55,312 nucleotides of DNA from Pseudomonadota bacterium (GTDB lineage: Bacteria > Myxococcota_A > UBA796 > GCA-2862545): contig PKDJ01000091.1 of NCBI GenBank assembly GCA_002862545.1, forward strand, positions 1 to 55,312. The letters run 5' to 3'. Below the pieces are notes generated by a model. That model saw nothing but the letters and a program-made list of their open reading frames with translations, did not search any database and was not told the origin of the DNA. Shown here piece by piece: positions 17,769 through 25,612 of the stretch. Numbering within the stretch: the stretch's first letter is position 1; each line of letters opens with the position of its first letter. The translations under genes were made by a program, and so were the position numbers.

Positions 17769-18482
17769 GTGTGCGTCTTGGGCTACATCCTTGGTGAGGA
17801 TGGACGTACGGTGAGCTTCGACCTTCGGCAGGACGAGCTGAGTGCCGAGTGGATTGGCGCTCTTCGGGTGAGCCTCGGTGGGTACCAGATACTCCTCGGG
17901 GCGCCTCTGGCGGCCGTGTCTCGCTTGGGGCCTTCGGTCGACGCGCTGGACGCGGTGATTCTCCCAACGGGTCACCTCCGCCTGCTCGACGGGCTGGTGC
18001 CTCTCCTCGCGAGTCGCACCACTGACCGGCCGCTGACCGTGGTCTCGCTCGTCGGTGAGCCGCGGTCCATGGCCTTGGTCGATGCGTTCTCTCGCGGCTG
18101 GCCTCATCGCGCACAGCCCGAGGTCGACGTGTTCGTTGCAGGGCAGCCAATCGCTCTGGGTCCCACTCAGCTGCATACGCGGCCTGCGCGGGCTGGTGAG
18201 CCACATGGCGACGCGGTGTCTGTGGTGGCGGGCTGTGGTGTGCGACTGACGGCGGCAGGGCAGACCATCGCCTTCCTCCCCGCAGTGGCTCCCTCACGGG
18301 GCTGGCGAGCCTTCGTCGGGCAGGCGGAGCTCGCGGTCGTGGAGGTCGGTGTCCGCCCCTGGCCACCAGGACAGAGACCCTGGCGGCACGACACCGCCAG
18401 CGCCATCTCGGCTGCTCGAGAGGCGCGCCGTCTCTGGCTGGTGGGCGATGACGGGAGGCCGCTGGATGTAGCGCAGGCCTGA
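17769..18482 (+). CDS. Degenerate metallo-beta-lactamase-fold protein
   Basis: LRVSLGGYQILLGAPLAAVSRLGPSVDALDAVILPTGHLRLLDGLVPLL aligns by eye to the MBL motif-2 region (VLTHxHxDHxGGL) but lacks HxHxDH. Confidence 0.5.
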   Translation: MCVLGYILGEDGRTVSFDLRQDELSAEWIGALRVSLGGYQILLGAPLAAVSRLGPSVDALDAVILPTGHLRLLDGLVPLLASRTTDRPLTVVSLVGEPRSMALVDAFSRGWPHRAQPEVDVFVAGQPIALGPTQLHTRPARAGEPHGDAVSVVAGCGVRLTAAGQTIAFLPAVAPSRGWRAFVGQAELAVVEVGVRPWPPGQRPWRHDTASAISAAREARRLWLVGDDGRPLDVAQA

Positions 18483-18542
18483 TGGTTCGCGGCGGGTGCC
18501 GTGAGGGCGTCTGTCGGATGGTACAAACCACATGGAGGTGGC

Positions 18543-20177
18543 ATGACCGTCGAGGTGCTCGTCTCGGCCCTGCGAGCATTCGCGCGTGCGGGCGCGGTTG
18601 GGTGGACGCCCTCGGCGGAGGCTGGACCCGCACCCGCAGGAGCTCCCAAGGCCCTCGCGCCGCTGCTCGCGGCCGGTCGACCCTCCATTCGCCAGAGTGC
18701 TTACGGGAGACCACTCGCCCTGCCGATCGACTTCGAGACGATGGAGTCGGCTCGTGGGTCGGTGTTGGTCACGCCGGCGGGCGCGCCGGCGCCGGGCTGG
18801 CAGGTCGGTACAGAGGCACCGTGGCATCGCCTGGAGGTGCGTGGTCGCACGCTCTGGGTCGGACCGACAGGACTTCCGGTGGCAGCCTCGGATTCAGACC
18901 TCCTCCTGATGGTCTTGCTGGGTCTAGGTGACTTTCTCCAAGGTGAGGGCGACGGATCTGAGCTGGCGGCAGGCGGTCTGTGGGGTGAGCCGCTGCACGC
19001 TGCCCGTGCAGCCCTCGTTCGGCTTGCCTCGGCGCTGGACGAGCTTCCGAGCTGGCCCGACTGGATTCATGCGACGGCCCAGAGCGAGACGGACCCCGAG
19101 AAGCGGGTCCTGGTCCTCACGCCGGCTCATGTGCCGGGTGGCGAAGAGCAGCTCGCCCAGCTGGGTCGTTCGTCATGGTCCGACGTACCCTTCCTCTTCT
19201 ACACGAGGGCCCACAAGGAGCACCTTCGCGTCCTCACCCGGGAGGCTCTGCCGTCGTCGCGACCGTCTGAGGACAAGGACGCTGCTCGCGCAATCGGCAC
19301 CTGGCTCATCCAGACCCTAGAGAGCGCCTTGGTCTCCAGCTTGTCGTTCCCGGACGAGGAACTTCGCATCTACAAGAAGCAGCTCTTCGGGAGGACGACG
19401 TCGGAGGCCTTCGAGGTGCTCGAGGCGAATGGCTACCAGCCCGCCTTGCTCGGTCCGGGGGGAGCCGCCGCACGCACCCTCAGGGAGAATGCGCAGGCGG
19501 TGATGGAGCGCCTCAGCGAGGCGCAGAGCCTCCTGGAGCGTGCTGACAGGAACGCCCCGGCGGAGGTCTCTCCTCCGACGCCGCTTCCTCGAGCAGAGGG
19601 GCTCGGGCCGCCACCGCCGAAGGTGGAGGGCGGGCGGCCCTGCCTGCGTCTGGCGTGGGCAGCGCTCTCTCCCGCAGACCTGCACTCGTCGTGGAGGTTT
19701 GGGGCTTGCGCGAGGGATGATGAGGTCCCGGGGGCATTCCTTCGAGTGGTCGATCCGGGCGTGAGGGCAGTCACTCTGCGGGCGAACAAGGCCTTTCTGC
19801 CGCTGCAGGAGCCGCACACGGCGATCGCTGTCTACTTGGGCACGGGGCCCGACAGCCCAGGGCGAGTGGAGCTCTTGGTCGAAGAGGACGTTCGACAGCG
19901 TGGCTGGGACTCTCGCCAGCAGTGCTACCGTGCGCTGCGACTGCGTCCATTCCACGATGTCGAGTATGGACCTACCAGGACGCACAAGGTCTGGCATGCG
20001 GCGAGCAAGCTCGGCGGGCAGCCGGCCTTCCTGCAGGATGACCTCTCCCTTCCCGGGCGCTACCGCTTCGTGCTGCAGCTCACGGACGACCTCCTCGATG
20101 GGCTCGCGGGCTGGTGTGTGTATGTGTACGCAGATCTCGACAAGCTGGAGTTCGAGGTGGTCTGGCAGGAGGAGTAG
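18543..20177 (+). CDS. Hypothetical protein with C-terminal DUF1963/YwqG-like domain
   Basis: ATG preceded by GGAGG; C-terminal HKVWHAASKLGGQPAFLQDDLSLPGRYRFVLQLTDD...YVYADLDKLEFEVVWQ resembles YwqG. Confidence 0.55.
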   Translation: MTVEVLVSALRAFARAGAVGWTPSAEAGPAPAGAPKALAPLLAAGRPSIRQSAYGRPLALPIDFETMESARGSVLVTPAGAPAPGWQVGTEAPWHRLEVRGRTLWVGPTGLPVAASDSDLLLMVLLGLGDFLQGEGDGSELAAGGLWGEPLHAARAALVRLASALDELPSWPDWIHATAQSETDPEKRVLVLTPAHVPGGEEQLAQLGRSSWSDVPFLFYTRAHKEHLRVLTREALPSSRPSEDKDAARAIGTWLIQTLESALVSSLSFPDEELRIYKKQLFGRTTSEAFEVLEANGYQPALLGPGGAAARTLRENAQAVMERLSEAQSLLERADRNAPAEVSPPTPLPRAEGLGPPPPKVEGGRPCLRLAWAALSPADLHSSWRFGACARDDEVPGAFLRVVDPGVRAVTLRANKAFLPLQEPHTAIAVYLGTGPDSPGRVELLVEEDVRQRGWDSRQQCYRALRLRPFHDVEYGPTRTHKVWHAASKLGGQPAFLQDDLSLPGRYRFVLQLTDDLLDGLAGWCVYVYADLDKLEFEVVWQEE

Positions 20178-20180
20178 CTC

Positions 20181-21062
20181 TCACGCCACGAGGCGCAGCG
20201 CGCGCGGCGCGCGGGAGATCCTCACCTCGCGAGCCCACGGGAGGACGAGCACGTCGGTCTCGATGCCATCTCCGAACACGACGCCGTCGTCCATCTCGCT
20301 CGTGACGCTCACCTCCTCGTCATGGAGGATGCCCTCCGTGAGGCTCGCGCCGGTCGACTGTGATTCCCAGGCCTCCCGCACGAAGTATGCGAGCTCTGGG
20401 TCCTCTGGGCTCGGCATGGTCAGTCCCGACTGGTGGCAGGCGTGGATGGAGCGCGCCCAGCCGGTGGCCCCCGTGCCGCTCGTCACGATCAGTCCAGACG
20501 AGCTCTGGCGCTCGGCCGCGTCACCGTGTCGCAGGACGTAGCGTGCCGACTGATGGGAGCGATGCCCGACGAAGATCTCGTTCAGGGCGAGCAGGGTCTG
20601 GCCGTCGTCCGTGCGTGCTCGAACCATCGTGCGGGCCTCGAGGGTGGCTCGGCCTGCATGAAGGTCGGCGAGCAGATCGGCGACGGCTGCTGGGGAGTGT
20701 CGGACCAGGACGCCGCAGAAGGTAGCCGGATCGGGTGTCACGCCCAGAACGGGCTGATCCTGAAGATACTTGGCGACGTTCGGGACGAGGCCATCCTGAC
20801 CGACGGCGACCACGATGTCGTCGGGCTCGAACAGGAACCGGTCCAGGGAGTCGCGCTCGACCCTCGTGTGGCGCCAGGTGGGAGGGGTGGCCTCGAGGAC
20901 TCGGGCGATGGCGACGGACTGAGCCCGGTGCCCGGCGAGAAAGGGCTCTGGGCTCTGACCACGTGTGGACAGAAACCAGGCGACCTGCCCGTGCGTGGCG
21001 TGTCGAGCAAGCAGCACGTCATAGGGAGTGGGGCGGGTGACGATGACGACTCGAGGCTCCAC
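20181..21062 (-). CDS. Divergent NAD kinase-fold protein
   Basis: DDIVVAVGQDGLVPNVAKYL (variant of GGDGT), PVLGVTPDP, LLALNEIFVG (NE motif), SSGLIVTSGTGATGWARS (SDGLIVSTPTGSTAY-like). Confidence 0.7.
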   Translation of the reverse strand: MEPRVVIVTRPTPYDVLLARHATHGQVAWFLSTRGQSPEPFLAGHRAQSVAIARVLEATPPTWRHTRVERDSLDRFLFEPDDIVVAVGQDGLVPNVAKYLQDQPVLGVTPDPATFCGVLVRHSPAAVADLLADLHAGRATLEARTMVRARTDDGQTLLALNEIFVGHRSHQSARYVLRHGDAAERQSSSGLIVTSGTGATGWARSIHACHQSGLTMPSPEDPELAYFVREAWESQSTGASLTEGILHDEEVSVTSEMDDGVVFGDGIETDVLVLPWAREVRISRAPRALRLVA

Positions 21063-21080
21063 GTTGGACTCCAGGCTGCC

Positions 21081-22073
21081 TCACCCGTCCAAGCGGGCGA
21101 GGGCGCGTGAGACGAGGTCTGGTGTGACCGTGAGCTGGCCGATGGACGGCAGCTGTCCTGCCATCTCGCGGGCTGCGAGGCCGAGGAGGACCTCCGGAGC
21201 AAGGTCACGGTAGATTGCGACGTTGGCCTCCTCGGTCGCGTTGCGTGCCTCCTCCAGAGCGCGGATGGCCTCGGCCTCGGCCTCTGTCTCGACACGCTTT
21301 CGCTCGGCGGCCGCGAGTGCCTGCAGGCGCTCGTTCTCTGCGTGCTCGGTCACCCTCCGCCGGGCGTTCTTCGCCTCCTGTGCGATCAGGGTCTCTGTGC
21401 GCTTGGCCAGCTCGATCTTGTTCTGCAGCTCGTTCTCGGCAATCGCCCGCTCCCGCTCGACGGCCAGTGCGCGACGCTCGAAGGTCGCCTTGTCGGCATC
21501 CTGCTGGATGCGCTCGCGTGTGGTTACCTGCAGAGCACGCTCCACCTCAGCGATGGGACGGATGGAGCGGACGGCGACGGAGACCAGCTCGACCCCCAGG
21601 ATGGCGAGAGCGCCAGACTCCGCGAGGGCCTTATGGATGCGTGCTCGCAGGCGGCCGACGCCGTGCTCGAGCACCTCTGCCAGGGAGGCCTCTGCCAGGG
21701 TGTCGCCGGTGATCTGCTGGGCCTTCTCGGTGAGCAGATTGGCCACCTGCTCGAGAGGCTGGGCCGCGTGACGACCTGTCGAGAGGTCTAGGGTGAAGTC
21801 GAGGCGAGACGCCAGTGCCTCCGGATCCCGAACGCGCCACTGCAGCACACCCTGCACGGTGAGCTCCTGAAAGTCGGCGGAGCGTCCGCGCATCAGGAGG
21901 GTGAGCTCCTGGTCGTCGATCGGCACCTCTGCGATGGAGGAGGACCAGGGAGCGAACCAGAAGGCAAGACCTCGGCCGCTGCGGACAGTCTCCCCGCGGC
22001 GGTACTGCAGCACATGGCGACTGGCCTCGGACCGAAGGTGAGACCAGAGCAGGAGACTTCGAATCTCGGCCAT
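21081..22073 (-). CDS. SPFH/band-7 domain protein
   Basis: VPIDDQELTLLMRGRSADFQELTVQGVLQWRVRDPEAL...; GVELVSVAVRSIRPIAEVERALQVTTRERIQQDADKATFERRALAVERERAIAENELQNKIELAKR coiled coil. ATG preceded by AAGAAGGAG. Confidence 0.85.
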   Translation of the reverse strand: MAEIRSLLLWSHLRSEASRHVLQYRRGETVRSGRGLAFWFAPWSSSIAEVPIDDQELTLLMRGRSADFQELTVQGVLQWRVRDPEALASRLDFTLDLSTGRHAAQPLEQVANLLTEKAQQITGDTLAEASLAEVLEHGVGRLRARIHKALAESGALAILGVELVSVAVRSIRPIAEVERALQVTTRERIQQDADKATFERRALAVERERAIAENELQNKIELAKRTETLIAQEAKNARRRVTEHAENERLQALAAAERKRVETEAEAEAIRALEEARNATEEANVAIYRDLAPEVLLGLAAREMAGQLPSIGQLTVTPDLVSRALARLDG

Positions 22074-22086
22074 CAGCGACTCCTTC

Positions 22087-22122
22087 TTAGATGCAATCAG
22101 CATATATGCGTATCGCATCTAA
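22087..22122. promoter_or_regulatory. 36-bp near-perfect palindrome upstream of the SPFH/NAD-kinase operon
   Basis: TTAGATGCAATCAGCATATATGCGTATCGCATCTAA; 15 of 18 dyad positions pair. On the - strand TTGATT-16-TATGCT overlaps it as a plausible promoter. Confidence 0.75.
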
Positions 22123-22223
22123 TCAAGGGATTTCGGTCGCCGGGTCGTTCTCCGATCGGCTCTACCTCAGAGTCCTACGGCAGCCTCAGCGCGGTCACCG
22201 TGGGAGCTCCGCGGTCAGGAGCC

Positions 22224-22577
22224 TCACTGGCAGTCTTCGGTGTCTTCCGCGTCGACGAGGTCATCACAGTCGTTGTCGAGCAGATCGTCGCAGATCTCCT
22301 CGGCACCCGGGTTGATGGCGGCATCGGTGTCGTCGCAGTCGACGTCGCTCGTGAAGCTGTCGCCGTCGGCATCGATGCTGGCGCTGGTGTCGTTCGTGTC
22401 GGCCGTCTCGAGCTTGTAGTCAGGGATTGGCGCGCCGTAGCATGCGGACAGCACGAGGGTGGTCACGACACCTCCGACGGCGTGCATGCCTCGGCGCAGT
22501 GTGCTTGGGCGACTGCAGAAGGGGCAGGTCGACTCCTGCTGCCTGTAGTGACGGTCACAAGAAGTACACTGGATCAT
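22224..22577 (-). CDS. Zinc-ribbon/TM/MopE-type metal-binding motif protein
   Basis: CTSCDRHYRQQESTCPFC ribbon, hydrophobic VGGVVTTLVLSACYG, then DADGDSFTSDVDCDDTDAAINPGAEEICDDLLDNDCD. Confidence 0.75.
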   Translation of the reverse strand: MIQCTSCDRHYRQQESTCPFCSRPSTLRRGMHAVGGVVTTLVLSACYGAPIPDYKLETADTNDTSASIDADGDSFTSDVDCDDTDAAINPGAEEICDDLLDNDCDDLVDAEDTEDCQ

Positions 22578-22847
22578 GGCCGACCTCCACCCACAGTCTA
22601 CCGAAGAACAGCGCCCTTGTGTGGAGCCCGCTTCTCCTGGAGATCTCAGGCTACGTTGACGTTGACGTGTCCACTCCCATGCTCGGATTATTCTCAGTAT
22701 TCCCTAGAGTAGATTTTTGCAGAAATTCTGGACAAAGCTCGGCTCTTCAAGACGAACCGCAAGGTTGTCCACAGGCTGCCAACAGGGGTCGTTCGGCATG
22801 GCTAGCCGGCTGACTCGCGATGCTGAGCACGCTCCTCGGCGGGGCGA

Positions 22848-23768
22848 TCAGCTCTGCGCGGACACCCAGGCATCGGGGAGTGCGAGCAGGCTGCACGGCA
22901 ACACGCGAATGAGGCGCTGAGAGACGCTGCCGATAATCAGCCCGTGATCAAGGCGGCGACCACCGAGCGCGAAGCAGATGAGCTCGGCTCCCTCGGCTCG
23001 GGCACGGTTGGCGATGCTCTGCTCGGCGGGCACGGTCTCGAGGTTGGTCTCGAGAGCCGCGGTCACGCGGCCATCCCCTTCTGTCGTGCGGAAGGTCTTG
23101 ACGTGTGCGTCGAGCTCGGCGCGGGCTCGGGTCTCGATCTGCGCTCGCAGGGCAAGCACATTTCCGCTGTAGGCGCGCATGACGCTGGGCAGCGCCACCA
23201 TGTGCAGGGCGGTGAGCGTGCCCTCGGTGCCCTCGAGGCATCCGAGGCCGACCTCGACCGCGGTGGTCCCGCTCGGGCCCAGCCCGGTGGGCACGATGAC
23301 GTGCTTGATGGGTGCGGGTGGGCCCGGCCAAGCGATGTAGACCGGAATCGGGGACAGGCGGAGCAGGCGCTCTGTGGTGCCACCGAGGAGGATGGAGGCC
23401 GCATCTCGGGGGCCGTCCGTACCGAGAACGAGCAGGCCTGCAGCGGTTGCCGTGACTGCCTCGAGGACCTGGACGGTCGGCTTGCCCTCACGCGTCTCGG
23501 TGGTGACATGCAGGCCATCGGCGAGAGCGACGGCGCGCTCCAGGTTCTCTTCGGACAGGGCACGACGATGGGTGCGCTGCTCTTCGATGCTCTCGGAGTC
23601 CATGACCCGTCGGAGGAGCCAGTGCATCGGCTCACAGACATGGATGATGTGGAGCTTGGCACCGAGCGCGCGCGCCTGGGCGACGCCGTGTCGCACGGTG
23701 TACTCCCACCGGTCGTTCCAGTCGACGGCGACCAGCACGGTGGTGGCGGTCAGGGTGGCACGTGCCAT
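22848..23768 (-). CDS. Universal stress protein, tandem UspA domains
   Basis: TVLVAVDWNDRWEYTVRHGVAQARALGAKLHIIHVCEP...LLVLGTDGPRDAASILLGGTTERLLRLSPIPVYI; second domain GLIIGSVSQRLIRVLPCSLLALP. Confidence 0.9.
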   Translation of the reverse strand: MARATLTATTVLVAVDWNDRWEYTVRHGVAQARALGAKLHIIHVCEPMHWLLRRVMDSESIEEQRTHRRALSEENLERAVALADGLHVTTETREGKPTVQVLEAVTATAAGLLVLGTDGPRDAASILLGGTTERLLRLSPIPVYIAWPGPPAPIKHVIVPTGLGPSGTTAVEVGLGCLEGTEGTLTALHMVALPSVMRAYSGNVLALRAQIETRARAELDAHVKTFRTTEGDGRVTAALETNLETVPAEQSIANRARAEGAELICFALGGRRLDHGLIIGSVSQRLIRVLPCSLLALPDAWVSAQS

Positions 23769-23847
23769 GGGCCCTCCATTGGGGCGGGCGGATATGCGGG
23801 CGTCTAGGTCGCGTCAAGTCCGTGTGAGGCGGAACCGCAGCATGCGC

Positions 23848-25608
23848 TCACAGCGCGTTGCCATCGACGTAGATCGTGCCTCCGACCGTGTCCTCACCGA
23901 GGACCTCGAGGAGGTCCCAGATCGCGCGCTCGGGGAGGACGGGGTTCTCGCCCACCTGGAGATCCCGGCCGATCGCCTGCACGCCGCCGAGGTCAGTGAT
24001 GTCGACGAGCGCGGTGTTGAACAGGACCTCGAGGTCACCCTCTACCACCTCGAGCCCTGCGAGCCCGCGAAGGTCCGTGAGGCCGGTGCCCTCGACGGAG
24101 ACTGACTTCGCGACCGTCAGTCTCGCGAGGCCGTCGATGTGCTCCAGAGCCGACAGGCGGAGCAGGGAGAGCTCCCCGCTGGCTCGGAGTGAGCGCAGGC
24201 CATCCACCTCGGTGAGCAGGGGGTTGTCCGAGATGATCAGGGTCGCCAGGGTTGTCTCGAGCCCGTCGAAGCCCTCGATGCGCTCGAGCGCGGGATTGGC
24301 CACGATCTCCATGCGGTCACCGAGTGACTGGAGCATCGGGAGCTGTGGCAGGGTGCGCAGAGTCTCGTTCTCGGCCAGGGTCAGCTGCACGTCGATACGC
24401 TGCAGACCGCTGAAGTCGTTGATTCGCTCCAGCGAGCGGTTCTCGGCGATGGAGAGCGTGCCGAGGCGTGAGATGCCATCGAAGCCGTCCACCGAGAGGA
24501 GGCTGGCATTCGAGCGGATGCGCAGATCGTCGCCGATGGCGCCGAGTGCTGGTGGGCTCTCGAGTGTCTCGAGTGCGTCGCAGTCGATGACCTCCAGGCT
24601 TCTGCCGATCTCTTCGAGGGAAGGCCACGTCAGGGTCGACAGCTCTGCCAGATCGACCAAGGCCAGTGACCCCCTCACGTCACGCAGGCTCGAGACATCG
24701 AGCGCGACCAGCGCAGGGTCGGCCTCGAAGTCCACGCTCACGGCGATCTCGGTGAGCTCGGGAAGCTCGACTCGGGTGAGGGCGTCGTTGCTCGTGACGA
24801 CCAGACTGCCACCGATGGTCGTCAGGTCAGGAAGGACCAACTCCTCGAGCGTGGCGTCGTCTTGAAGCAGCAGGCTGGCTCCAACGCTCGCGAGGCGCGG
24901 GAGGGACACACTCTGGAGGTCGTCCTCGACGAGCCGGAGCTCCCCGCCGACGGCGTCCAAGCTCGGGAGATCGACAGCCCTGAGGTTGGTCTGGCCGATG
25001 GCCGACAGGTTGCCCCCGATGGAGCGTAGGTGCGGCAGAGAGAGGTCGGTCACCCAGGGGCTCGACACCACGAGGTCGCCGGTGACTTCGCACAGGCAGT
25101 CGAGAGCGTCGACGCCGAGACCGACGAGCTGCAGCTTGCCGTCGATGGCGTTGTAGTGCTCGCAGAAGCCGTGGGTGTCGGCCTCCATGAGGACGAACAG
25201 ATCTCCCGGGTACGGCTGGGGGGCGTCGCAGGACGGCAGCGGTGCCTCCGAGCCCGGTGCACCGCAGCTTGCCCAGGCGCGGACGAGGTCGCGCTCGGCC
25301 TGCGACATGCCGCCGAGAGGAGGCATCGTGCCCCCGGGACCCACGGATGCGCCGATGTCGGCCGCCCACTCTGCAGCCGTTGACCAGGATTCGAAGTTGA
25401 GGCCCTCGGGGGCCCCGCCCCGCGCTGCGCCCTGTAGGTCGGCTGCATGGCACGACGTGCACCACTGGTCGAGGATGGGCTGGACCGTGTCCCAGCCCGG
25501 CACGTCGCTGCTCTCGCACACCTCGTCACTGGCCTGGCCTCGCTCTCGTTCCGTCGGAGGCGAGCTGGCGCAGGCTGTGAGCGCTGTGGCCAGGAGGAGG
25601 GCTCTCAC
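23848..25608 (-). CDS. Lipoprotein with c-type cytochrome motif and receptor-L/LRR-like repeats
   Basis: GTG start VRALLLATALTACASS lipobox; PILDQWCTSCHAADLQG...GGTMPPLGGMS heme-c region; ~400 aa of SLPxLxxIGGxLxIxxNxxLxxV-type repeats. Confidence 0.75.
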   Translation of the reverse strand: MRALLLATALTACASSPPTERERGQASDEVCESSDVPGWDTVQPILDQWCTSCHAADLQGAARGGAPEGLNFESWSTAAEWAADIGASVGPGGTMPPLGGMSQAERDLVRAWASCGAPGSEAPLPSCDAPQPYPGDLFVLMEADTHGFCEHYNAIDGKLQLVGLGVDALDCLCEVTGDLVVSSPWVTDLSLPHLRSIGGNLSAIGQTNLRAVDLPSLDAVGGELRLVEDDLQSVSLPRLASVGASLLLQDDATLEELVLPDLTTIGGSLVVTSNDALTRVELPELTEIAVSVDFEADPALVALDVSSLRDVRGSLALVDLAELSTLTWPSLEEIGRSLEVIDCDALETLESPPALGAIGDDLRIRSNASLLSVDGFDGISRLGTLSIAENRSLERINDFSGLQRIDVQLTLAENETLRTLPQLPMLQSLGDRMEIVANPALERIEGFDGLETTLATLIISDNPLLTEVDGLRSLRASGELSLLRLSALEHIDGLARLTVAKSVSVEGTGLTDLRGLAGLEVVEGDLEVLFNTALVDITDLGGVQAIGRDLQVGENPVLPERAIWDLLEVLGEDTVGGTIYVDGNAL

Positions 25609-25612
25609 CCGC

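Noticed and set aside
22720-22730. Calling 22578-22847 an origin of replication
   Set aside because: Only one exact DnaA-box-like sequence was seen and dnaA is not in the window; kept only as a low-confidence observation.
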